The notes beneath the pieces are model-generated. The model worked only from the letters and a program-made list of their open reading frames with translations. It had not been told where the DNA came from and searched no databases. Shown here in pieces: positions 23,276 to 32,105 of a stretch of DNA of 64,000 bases (positions are counted from its first letter, which is position 1; each line of letters opens with the position of its first letter). The DNA comes from Zygnema cylindricum (Eukaryota; Streptophyta; Zygnematophyceae; Zygnematales; Zygnemataceae): positions 608,696 to 672,695 of the forward strand of contig JBBHKE010002640.1 in NCBI GenBank assembly GCA_037447655.1. Direction: 5' to 3'. A program made the position numbers and the translations under genes.

Positions 23276-24530
23276 AAAGAAAAAAAAAACTATTAAAAAT
23301 ATAAATTTTTAAAAATATAAATTTTATTTTATAAAAAAAAAAAAAAAAAAATATTAAAAAAATAAATTTTTAAAAAAATAAAATATAATTTATAAAAAAA
23401 AAAAAAAAAAACATTTTGTTTTTGTTTTCCGCTATTTTTTTCTTTCAATCTTTGTCTCTTATTCTGCTGCCACTATATTTCTTGGCTTTAGTGTTAAACC
23501 TAAATTTTGCAGCAAATTTAGGGCTAATCTGTAGAATTAGGGTTAATCTGCAAAAATAGGGTTTGGCTGCAAAATTAGGGTTTTGGCTGCAGAATTAACG
23601 TTGCAGCAAATTTAGGGTTTATTCCTTTTGATTCTAGTCCTTAGGTCGGTATCCTTCTATTCTTTCGCTGCAAATTAGGATTTTTGGCCGTCTAGAATTA
23701 GGGTTTGGCTTTGGAATTAGGGTATTTCAAGTGGAATTAGGGTTTGCTGTTGGCTTTGGATTATTCTGGTCACAAGTTTGGCTGTATATCTGGAGTTTGA
23801 GCGGCCTCTAACTTTATTCTAACGCACTTTTCCTATCTATCGCATTTGTGTTTCTTATTTGTTATTTTTCTTCTACCCTCACCTTCTTTTTTCCTTTTCA
23901 ACTGGTCCTCAAACATTCCACGGTGTACATCTTCACATTACCGAGGGAGCGGATTTTGGAGCGGATCACATCCGAGAGCTCTGCAAAATCCGACTTGCAC
24001 TGAACAAGTTCGGTTCACTTTTAATACTCACCATAGTATTAAAAGTGTTTGTAAGTAGCCGATGCCTTGCGGGTGCAAGAGCGTTCCGTTATAGTTTGGA
24101 CACTTGTTTACGGGACCGGTGTGGATCGTTTTCAACTGAAACCTTTCTGATTGAGCACTAGCCTTTTCCTTGTTTTCCTTGCATGCTATGTGGCCCTGAG
24201 TAGCCTTAAGGTTATCTTGTGACTGTCTGGTGTGGAATTGCTTTTTAGATCTTGCCGTGGGTGGCACCGCATAGGCTTTTTCTATCAGTGTTGCTTTAGA
24301 TCTGCACCGAAAGGTGCTTAGATAGCTGTCTACTTGTTTATAGATCTGGCCTTTTGGCCTTGCCCCTTGTTTGCAGAGTAGAGGTTTTAGAATTCCGACT
24401 TCTTGCTAGATCTGACCATCGGGTCTTGATAGTGACTGCATGAGCTGATTGTACGAGTGTGGATTGGTTTGACACGTGTCGCATCTCGGTTAGGCCGTTT
24501 GAAACATTACACTATTGTAGTCGGGGTTTT
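23276..24530 (+). other. Element A leader with A/T tract and telomere-box-like repeats
   Basis: An almost pure A/T tract covers 23279-23415. From 23500 to 23750 the word TTAGGG(T) recurs about nine times inside spaced GCAAAATTAGGGTTTGGCTG-like units. The mirror-image region occurs in copy B (49450-49640 as AACCCTAA words). A shared segment near 24020-24110 matches 48990-49060 of B inverted. No open frame of note is present. Confidence 0.6.
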
Positions 24531-26330
24531 CCCCTTTGTTTATGCCCACGGATTGGGATAACCTTCTTATCAATCCGGTTCCACCTAAGGTGGTATATTT
24601 TATCGTCCTCCGCGGTTAAATTCTTCGAATTTTCCCGAATCGTTGACCACATTCGATCCGATTGCGCATCGCAGATCGCTGTCAGTGCGGAGTGGTCTGG
24701 CATCTACGTGATCATTGTCCTCGGTTTCATCTAGGTCATACCTAGAGGAGACCGAATAAGACTTTTCGAAGGCCACCTTTCCACCTCCTCACACTCGGAG
24801 GTTCTTTGCCAGCCCAGCTTTGGCACAACCGGCCCATCCTCCCTTTTACGACATGGCTTCCTCTTCAAAAGGATCCATAGGTAAGATGCAATTCTGCTTT
24901 TCTAGATTAAAGGACACCATGTCTTTATCGCATTTCCGGATGTTATACGACACGAAAATGAGGGATCTAGCCTTTAGATATCAGGATACGTTTGACCTCC
25001 GTGTCGCCTTTTCCCTTCTCGGTCGATACCTCTGTGGTACTGCCCTCACTCTCTACACTTGCAAGTACGAGGATGTTCTTTCGATGACAGAGTACGTGGC
25101 TCCCTTTGCGGGGTTACCAGAAGTCCTCGGCCAGGTGGATATCCCATATCAGGCTGCGAAACCGGCTGTATTAGATGCCAACGGGGATGAGTTGTACCCA
25201 GCTATCCTCGAGGTTCCTCGTCAGTATGCAGTGGCTGCCCGAGCGGCAGTCCCAGCTAGAGCGGGGGAAACCATTCCTTTACGTGACCCTCTCTTAGTCA
25301 TGTTTGACATCCTCCAAGAGGAGTATTGGATGCAAAATCCGGATCAGATCAAAGAGTTGATGAACTTCGAGTGTAGGCCAGGTGAAACTGCTCCTGCCTT
25401 GCGAGCTCGGATGGAAACTCTACGAGAGGCATACTCGGACCTCATGTCCGATGCGGAGGCTGTCCAGAAATTTGTGGGACAGTTTCCAGGTCCATCAAAG
25501 TGGTTTATCGAAAACCACCTCAACCAGATGTATGGACTGAAATTCACCTTTGAGCAAGCGGCTCAATACGCGGTAGAGTATGAGATGCAGACATTGTGGT
25601 GGGACGCCCATGAGCAGTCCATACCTCCTCACAGGGAACCGGCTAATCCATCTCCTCCTCCACCTAAAAACCCATGGCCTCTTGATAGGCCCCATAAGAC
25701 GCCAACCATGGAACTCCACCCGTTAGTCTCGGAAACCGAATGTATTTCCGATGTGAAAAAACCGGGCACGATGCCCGCATGTGTCCTGACAAGGCGGCCA
25801 CTTGCACTCATTACCACTAAAAGGGACATTATGTCCATCGGTGCCACATCAAGGACCCTAATTTCACTTATCAAAATCAGATAAAGAACGGCGGAATTCC
25901 GGCCCGTTCCGCGAAACCAGTCACTCCGCCTAAGGAGACCGAGAAGGAGGAAGCTCCTCCTAAGATCTCTCGTAGAGAGAGAGAGAAGGCCGAGCTTCAA
26001 GCCACAATGGCGGCCATGATGAAAGAGCAATTTACAGCTTTCATGGCGGAAATGAAACCCCAATTTACTTGGATGGCTAGGACTGTTGTCCACATGCCGT
26101 CGTTGGCCGGGCGAACCCTTCGCGATTCCACCGTCCAACAACGGGTGGCCACATTTGAAAAGGGCTTAGCAGACCATAATCGAGTGGGCAAATTACAAAA
26201 TTCTCGTTTCCCACTCTCATTTGCAAAAGAGCCTCTGTCTTCCCTACCGGAAACCGCGGTAGAGGCACTGACCATATTGAATGGCACTATTCATGAGGCT
26301 CATCGGGTGAAGGAGCGATAAAGTATTCTT
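24531..26330 (+). pseudogene. Element A gag with two CCHC knuckles, frameshifted
   Basis: The capsid-like frame is open at 24820-25884 (MSLSHFRMLYDTKMRDLAFRYQ, then a long helical region up to TFEQAAQYAVEYEM). Between about 25640 and 25870 the frame shifts, and knuckle 1 reads YFRCEKTGHDARMC (first Cys lost to Tyr). Knuckle 2 reads CTHY...KGHYVHRC with a stop inside it. A later frame (26007-26321) continues with MAAMMKEQFTAFMAEMK. Copy B supplies the same order. The family is unlike the copia Gags around it; Ty3/gypsy affinity is likely but not shown. Confidence 0.75.
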
Positions 26331-26810
26331 TCAGCGATGTTGGAGGATGTATCAAAAGCCCTTCCCTTCGTTTATGAGGTCGCAGCAGCAGCCGCTTTGA
26401 GGGCTCTGCGGTTAAACCGCAGTCTCTCAGCGGTTCAACCGTTTACTACGGAAGAGCGTCGTAATCTCGATCCCTATATCAGTTTCCTTGATAACTCTCG
26501 GGGATCATTCTCAGTGAACGGTGTTCACCCCACTCTTCCTCTCATGGACACTAAGGCCAAACTCGTGATCCTCGGATCCGGATTTGCGCTCAAGCTTGGT
26601 CTGACAACAAACAAGCTTCAAGCGACAGCTACCCGCCTTCTTACTTCTGCTGGGACCACGGAGCCGGTCCTCGAAATCACAAAGGACCCGCTCATCTTTC
26701 GGTTTCAGAAAGGAACCGAAAATGAGCCCGTTGAAATTTTCGTCAGAGCATTGGTCACTAAATGTAACGACTATGGGTGTTTAGTGGGTCAAGGCGTTAT
26801 ATTCTGAATT
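26331..26810 (+). pseudogene. Element A aspartic protease-like domain, catalytic Gly lost
   Basis: The retropepsin-like block PLMDTKAKLVILGSGFALKLGL lies at about 26540-26605. The catalytic Asp-Thr is kept but the Gly of DTGA is Lys. It is followed by the family blocks ITKDPLIFRF and LVTKCNDYGCLVGQGVIF. Copy B has DTEA at the same place, so the Gly codon has changed independently in both. A protease normally cleaves the polyprotein; neither copy should be active. Confidence 0.75.
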
Positions 26811-27072
26811 GGCGGTGGCGTGGACATGCACCAACAAACATTCTCTTACCAACCAACACAAAATTCTGGAGCGCAAAATTTGCCTCCCCCTCTTTTCAGC
26901 TCGCCGACCTTTGCCGACTATGGCTCACTCGGCTACGGCCGTTCCTGCATTTTTGGGGAACTCCGTTGGGGAGGAAATTTTCCACTCCCTTTAGCCCGAA
27001 GATATCATACCGGATAGTTCTCCACTACCCGAGCTCTTTACGGAACCGGGTTTTCTTATTGATTCTCACACA

Positions 27073-27520
27073 TTGGACCACATCTATAAGTCTACATTAC
27101 CTTTACAATTAACACATATCCCTCTCATTCCTCCAATAACTACCGATCCTTCGAGGTTCCTCCCTATTAATTGGAAGCCTATACAGTTGAGTCCTCATAC
27201 GGACGGGGTCGTTATTTTAGACTTATTTTTTGGGATCGGAACTTCTCTACTGTCATGTTTACGGAATGCGCTTCTCATTCGTCACTATTATGCACTGGAA
27301 ATAGATGCTATAGCTAGAAAGGCACAGTTGCATCACTGCAATCTCTTACATTCCTAGTATCCACAGTTGCTTCCAAAGTCTGCTTTCTTGCATATGCACA
27401 CAACCCTTCCACAGGACATCCGCATCCTTAGTATCCACCACCTACGGGATGTGGAGCCGATAGACCTTGTTTTCGGGGGGTGTGAGTGTCAAGGCATGTC
27501 TTGGGCCGGCAAAGGTCTTG
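27073..27520 (+). pseudogene. Element A cytosine-5 DNA methyltransferase-like domain, truncated
   Basis: After a short Pro-rich linker the frame reads GVVILDLFFGIGTSLLSCL (motif I, S-adenosylmethionine binding), then RHYYALEIDAIARKAQ (motif II with its acidic residue). After one TAG at 27355 it continues LPQDIRIL, then VEPIDLVFGGCECQGMSWAG (motif IV with the catalytic Cys in the Cys-Gln pair, where the usual Pro-Pro-Cys-Gln is Cys-Glu-Cys-Gln) and KGLGF. The order and spacing of I, II and IV fit C5-methyltransferases. Motifs VI-X are missing because the sequence diverges at about 27520. Methyltransferase capture by LTR elements is known in a few lineages; a host gene fragment is the alternative. 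Confidence 0.75.
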
Positions 27521-28022
27521 GTTTTTGAAAGAAAACATACATTCTAATTGTTTAATAATTCTAATTTGGGCCTTTTAAAAAAATAAATGTCGGTCGTATA
27601 CATGCTTACACTAATATAGGTACTCGTACAAAATCTGACAAATCGTACGTTCACACAGTCGAAACGTAGTCGTTGGACGAATATGTGCGAACGTGATATT
27701 TGACAACCTGATTTTATCCCCTTTTTAGAGCGCATATTCTCATGCGTCCGCGGTTACTAAAACTCATTCATTATACTTTTTCAATTAAAAAGGTACAATT
27801 TTGTACGGTTTGACATGTACTGTACACCACACTATTAAAAAAATAACGTACTTTCGTTTTGTACGGTACTTGGAATATAACCCTAAATGGCGTACAGAAA
27901 AAAATAGAATAAGCTACGCTATTTGAGAATAAAACAAAAAAAAAGCGGGACGGAATTAGCGTACACTACACTAATAGCGATTGGCGGTGTAGTTGCTTGC
28001 GCCTGACCAAAATGACGCATGC
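27521..28022 (+). other. AT-rich spacer, no gene seen
   Basis: Nothing coding is recognised here. The GTACGG and TACAATTTTGTAC words suggest worn repeat sequence. It separates the broken end of element A from the foldback element. Confidence 0.5.
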
Positions 28023-28873
28023 CAATATGAAGGGAATTGCTAATCGCAGAGACGATTTTTGCTGCGCGCAGATAGTTGTCAGAAATTGTACATTTGAAGT
28101 ACATTTTCGTACCTTAAAGTTCAGATTTGACGGTCAACCCGTCGAACAAATTTGACTGGCGAAATATTGTAACGGCGGTTAAAAAAGTGTCGCGCTTGCG
28201 AACGTTGACCGTCATTAAAAAATAAACAATTCACACGGCCGGCGCAGGTTTACTGTAACAAAACTGCGGCAGCCACATGTAAATAAAATGGCTGCGCGCA
28301 GATAATTTCTCACTTCACGTGAGCTCCACTGTGAGAACACACACCGACATGCTCTCACACCGACATTTGACTCCGCCGCAAAAATGGAATCTAATGGCGA
28401 ATGCTCTCACACCGACATTTGACTTCGCCGCAAAAATGGAATCTAATGGCGAACCGTTACACTGAACTTGGACACAAATTAAAGGACGACGTACAACATG
28501 TATAAAATCGCACGAAACAAAATAAATTTCGTACAAAATAAAAAAGCGTACTCGCGTATAAATATCGATGAGCTCAAGTGAGAAATTATCTGAGCGCTGC
28601 CATTTTATTTATATGTGGCTGCCGCAGTTTTGTTACAGTAAACCTGCGCCGGCCGTGTGAATTGTTTTTTTTTTATGACGGTCGACGTTCGCAAGCGCGG
28701 CATTTTTAACCGCCGCTACAATATTTCGCCAGTCAAATTTGTTCGACGGGTTGACCGTCAAATCTGAACTTAAAAATACGTAGCTTGTACGAAACTGTAC
28801 TACAAATGTACAATTTCTGACAACTATCTGCGCGCAGCAAAAATCGTCTCTGCGATTACCAATTCCCCAATAT
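28023..28873. mobile_element. Foldback element with arms of about 300 bp
   Basis: The left arm (about 28023-28325) and right arm (about 28567-28873) are long inverted repeats of each other. They share GCAGAGACGATTTTTGCTGC, GACGGTCAACCCGTCGAAC and GCCGGCGCAGGTTTACTGTA, the right arm as reverse complement, with scattered differences and small gaps. The 240-bp middle contains a 52-bp direct repeat (starts near 28350 and 28402, GCTCTCACACCGACATTTGA). No transposase frame lies inside, so it is non-autonomous. No clear target duplication was found. Confidence 0.85.
28350..28453. repeat. 52-bp tandem duplication in the foldback loop
   Basis: Two nearly identical units begin TGCTCTCACACCGACATTTG and end AATCTAATGGCGAA. 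They differ by CTCCGCC versus CTTCGCC. Confidence 0.85.
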
Positions 28874-29459
28874 GAATTCCCAAATTTAATTCGATTTTCG
28901 CACATTTGTAATCCTGCAGTTCCGTTATGTGCTTGCGGAATGTACGGTACAGTTCTGTAAATCCTTGTATTCCATGACTGACATCATCGTAGTGATCCGT
29001 CTCGATCCAAAGTGCACAGTTTCGTAGACGAAGTTCTCCACAGGTGAAAAGGATCATCGCAAATGCCATCTCATTCTGTCATGTGTCGGTGATGGTGATA
29101 TGTTCCTTGGTCAACGCTGTAATCTTTTGGCGCCATCGTAATCTGTTCCAATGAGGGCGATTTCCAATCAGGGTCGGCATCGGCCATGGCGGCCAGACTG
29201 GCAACACGTTCAGCTGAAACCTTCCTGCACATCCGACACCCTTGTTGTAGGTTTTCTAGGACGCTATTTGGAAGCCACGTGTCAATGTGTCAAAGCTGTC
29301 AGGTGACCAGACCACAGAAGGCAAGTCAGCATCGGGGATTCAGGAGTCAAGGTTTGCCTCAAACTGCTTTCTATAAGGAAAAGGACGCTCATGCTTATCT
29401 AATAGGGGCGAATTCCTGGTTTTTGTCCAGAGAAAAAAAGGAAAAGTTTGGTGAGTATC

Positions 29460-31826
29460 ATGTCAGAGATGGATATTACATGGTATCGGTGGCATGGCAT
29501 TTTTATGGCGGCCCCGTTTGCTGTTCTATTGCCAGTTTCTTTTATTTTAGGAAGGTGATTGGATTTATTATATAATTAAGATGCTCTAAACAACCTCAAT
29601 TGTTTGTAGTTAGTATCAAGCGACCATTGAAGAGAAATATAACCTGTAATGTCTTATATTTAGTAGAGGTTTGCATTAAAGTCGATGTTTCTTTCTCATG
29701 AGGAAACATTTTACGTTTGTGTTTTGCTCTTATAATTGCGATTAATAATTTGGAAAGTCCAGGGACTTTTGTTCAATGTTGGCAAAACGAGGTTACCTAT
29801 GTCTAACTGTCCTGTATGTTTATGGAATAGTCTATTTTTTTCCATTTTCCGCTCCGTTGTTTTAGTGTGTACTGTTAATTTCTTTCTACAGTCGATCAAT
29901 ATGCTATTTTACAAATGCATTTTGTGGTTATGATTGTGATATGTTTATAATGTTCACAAAGTGCTTATTTCCTCAATAAATTTTATATTATTTATGGTAA
30001 TTTTTCTTCATGTTTGGTTTCTTATTTTTGCTTGCAGATGTTCATTGGTGACACCGGCACGTCGCTTCTTCCTCTTACTTCATGTTGTCACGTCACTGGC
30101 AGCTTTCCTGGCTGTAGGGGCAGGCCTTGTCGTTCTTTATTGGAAAATTCCAGATTTAAGGTCCATAGACAAGCTGAAAACACGACATGGCTCTATTGGA
30201 GCCGGGGCGGTGGCTGCATTGATTCTCATTGCAGTCAACAGTTGCATCTGCTTTCCTAACAGAAAGACAACTAAAAGATCATTTGGATGGATACTACTGC
30301 ACAAAACTGCAGGTGTGCTTGTTGTTCTTGCAGCAGGTTACGTTTCTTACATCGGTATTGGGACTTATGACGATCTAACAGGGGCCTCGCAACCCACGGT
30401 AAGAAGACTTAGGGTCTCAGCTGGTGAATTTTGAAATCTGAATGCGCTTGGTTTTTTGTAATCAGGCGAACTGTTTTGTCAATCGGAATGGATATTTCAG
30501 TTAATTCGAAGAGAAGATCATGACATTTGTTAAAAAATCCGTCCTTGGCCTCATGGTACTTCAAGTTTCTTTCTGAGGGTGTTGTCGTTTTTTGCTTTAC
30601 AATGGATCTTGGCTGGTGTTGCAGCTGTACATTGGAGCCTACGGAGGTTGCACTGGGTTACTGCTTTTTCTGTATTTTATTCTGTTGTTTATACCAGCCA
30701 GGGACCCATCTCGCTTGGCCTTAATTGCAAAGGACTTCGATATGGTGTCAGCATCAAATGGCAGCAAGAAAAATAAGCACAAGCCCTGGCCACCAGCAGA
30801 TATTTCATGGCCATCAAGTCACCGGGCAATGCTCGCTGCAGGTGTTTATATCAAAACATGGTTTCTTTTTTTTGAAGTTTGCCTGTTTAGTCACTAGTGG
30901 AGATTTGTGAATATGTTCGATGCAGGTGTTTATATCGTTTTTTTTGTTTTTTTTTTTTTTGGCAGTGGAGATTTGCGAATGTGTTGCTGCTTTATTGTTA
31001 TTTGCATCCACTGACTCGTCCATATTAGCACCATCAGAACATTTAGTCTTGTCTAGTTTTAGGAGTTTCCAGCCAATAAAGACGTTTTCGACGTAGATTC
31101 TGAAAAGTTTCTTCGTAGATTTTGTTATCCTGTGTGTTATTTTGTTCATCTTTGTATGCATGTCAGCTTCATATCCATGCTGTGGCTGAGTTAAACAAGA
31201 AAAAACTGAAGGTGAAAAGTGCTTGGTTTCTTGAAACAGGTAACTTTGAGCAGCTCCCCAAGCTTGGCGCCAGTGCCCAGAGTCCTCTCTCAGTAACAGC
31301 AAGAGTTCCTGCCTCTGGCTTTGCATCGCCAAGTGCTTCAGCAAGTGACATGAAGGATATAAAACAAGCTCAACCTGATTTGGAGACAGGAGGCGTATCA
31401 AATACCACAGGAGAGCAACAGTCAGACGGGTCCCAAGGGAACACCTTGAAAAACAGAGGGAAAGGGTCTCCTTCCGCTCCTACAATGTCCCCTCTTTCTG
31501 CCACGTCAAATGCATCCCCCGATTTTCACCCGTTGTTGCCGAAGGGAGAGACGACGAAGAATGAGAAGAGTCCAGAAAGTAGTAGTCAGGCAACAAGTAG
31601 CACTAGAGATACGGTCTCTAGTGTTCTGGTTGATAGTGGAGAAATACGCAGGATTCCCAACGTGTCCTCCTCCTACACGAGCATTACTGATTCTGAGGGT
31701 TCCAGATTCCCAGGAACTGTAAGCAAGCAGATACGTCCAAAACCTTCTGAATTGGAATCAGTTGATTTGGATGTAGCTCCGCCTAGAAAGCCACGTCATC
31801 CAGGAGATAAAACTGTTGTTTTATGA
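29460..31826 (+). CDS. Cytochrome b561-domain membrane protein, spliced host gene
   Basis: The exons I can support are 29460-29554, 30038-30398 and 30625-30841; the first three join in phase (2 then 0) at GT/AG sites. The product begins MSEMDITWYRWHGIF and has five hydrophobic helices. Four His fall at residues 12, 47, 82 and 120 (WHG, LLLH, RHG, LLH). The spacing of 35, 35 and 38 is close to the 34/34/39 spacing of the two haem pairs in b561 proteins. The family moves electrons across membranes, usually from ascorbate. Upstream exons remain possible. The 3' end is unsettled: the 31167 acceptor in phase 1 gives a stop at 31187-31189 (about 231 residues, typical length). The long open frame to 31826 is in another phase. 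Confidence 0.82.
30838..30985 (+). repeat. Local tandem duplication across the intron 3 donor
   Basis: GCAGGTGTTTATATC occurs at about 30838 and again at about 30926. In both copies it is followed by a T-run and AGTGGAGATTTG(T/C)GAAT. The duplicated unit of about 88 bp contains the exon 3 donor, giving a second, decoy donor-like or acceptor-like site in the intron. Confidence 0.75.
31167..31826 (+). CDS. Possible last exon of the b561 gene, Ser/Pro-rich tail
   Basis: An open frame of about 219 codons follows a good acceptor (TATGCATGTCAG) and ends with TGA at 31824-31826. It is hydrophilic and rich in Ser, Thr, Pro and charged residues (e.g. LETGNFEQLPKLGASAQSPL, VDLDVAPPRKPRHPGDKTVV), as expected of a cytosolic disordered tail. 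It is phase 0 at the acceptor, whereas exon 3 leaves in phase 1. So an unseen exon, another donor or a sequence error is needed if it is translated with the b561 core. Confidence 0.5.
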   Translation, partial: LHIHAVAELNKKKLKVKSAWFLETGNFEQLPKLGASAQSPLSVTARVPASGFASPSASASDMKDIKQAQPDLETGGVSNTTGEQQSDGSQGNTLKNRGKGSPSAPTMSPLSATSNASPDFHPLLPKGETTKNEKSPESSSQATSSTRDTVSSVLVDSGEIRRIPNVSSSYTSITDSEGSRFPGTVSKQIRPKPSELESVDLDVAPPRKPRHPGDKTVVL

Positions 31827-31887
31827 ACTTAAATTCTGTCGACGTAACAATGGCTGGCAGCTTTACATGAAGTGGTTAGGGTAAGTT

Positions 31888-32105
31888 TAGTCTTGTTGGA
31901 GAAGGGATAGTCGCGTCTTTGAGTTAATAAACTTACTATGCATGCTGGTTTACAGTGTGCAGTAGAGTATTCTTATAAAGCATGGTAATGTTATATGGTC
32001 TTGTTGTAGGAGGGACACATTAAGTCATTTTGAGTTAATAAAACTACTGCACGCTGGTTTACAATTTGCAGAAGAGTTTCCTTATTGAACCTCTATGGTT
32101 ATGTT
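31888..32105 (+). repeat. Tandem duplication of about 110 bp downstream of the b561 gene
   Basis: Two diverged units each carry GTCTTGTTG, GAGTTAATAAA(A)C and GCTGGTTTACA in order (GAGTTAATA at 31921 and 32032). Each copy brings an AATAAA-like polyadenylation word (TTAATAAA), so the duplication may provide alternative mRNA 3' ends. Confidence 0.75.

Noticed and set aside
23279-23415. Origin-like A/T tract
   Set aside because: A/T tracts also occur in the leader of copy B, so this is element sequence; nothing supports replication function.
28824-29069. Minus-strand open frame of 81 codons upstream of the b561 gene
   Set aside because: It overlaps the right arm of the foldback element and shows no recognisable domain; probably chance.
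29186-29450. Open frame of 88 codons ending at a GTGAGT donor-like site before b561 exon 1
   Set aside because: Its phase does not fit the 30038 acceptor and its protein does not resemble the b561 first helix. The frame from 29460 (WHGIFMAAPFAVLLPVSFILG) fits far better. It may be untranslated leader.
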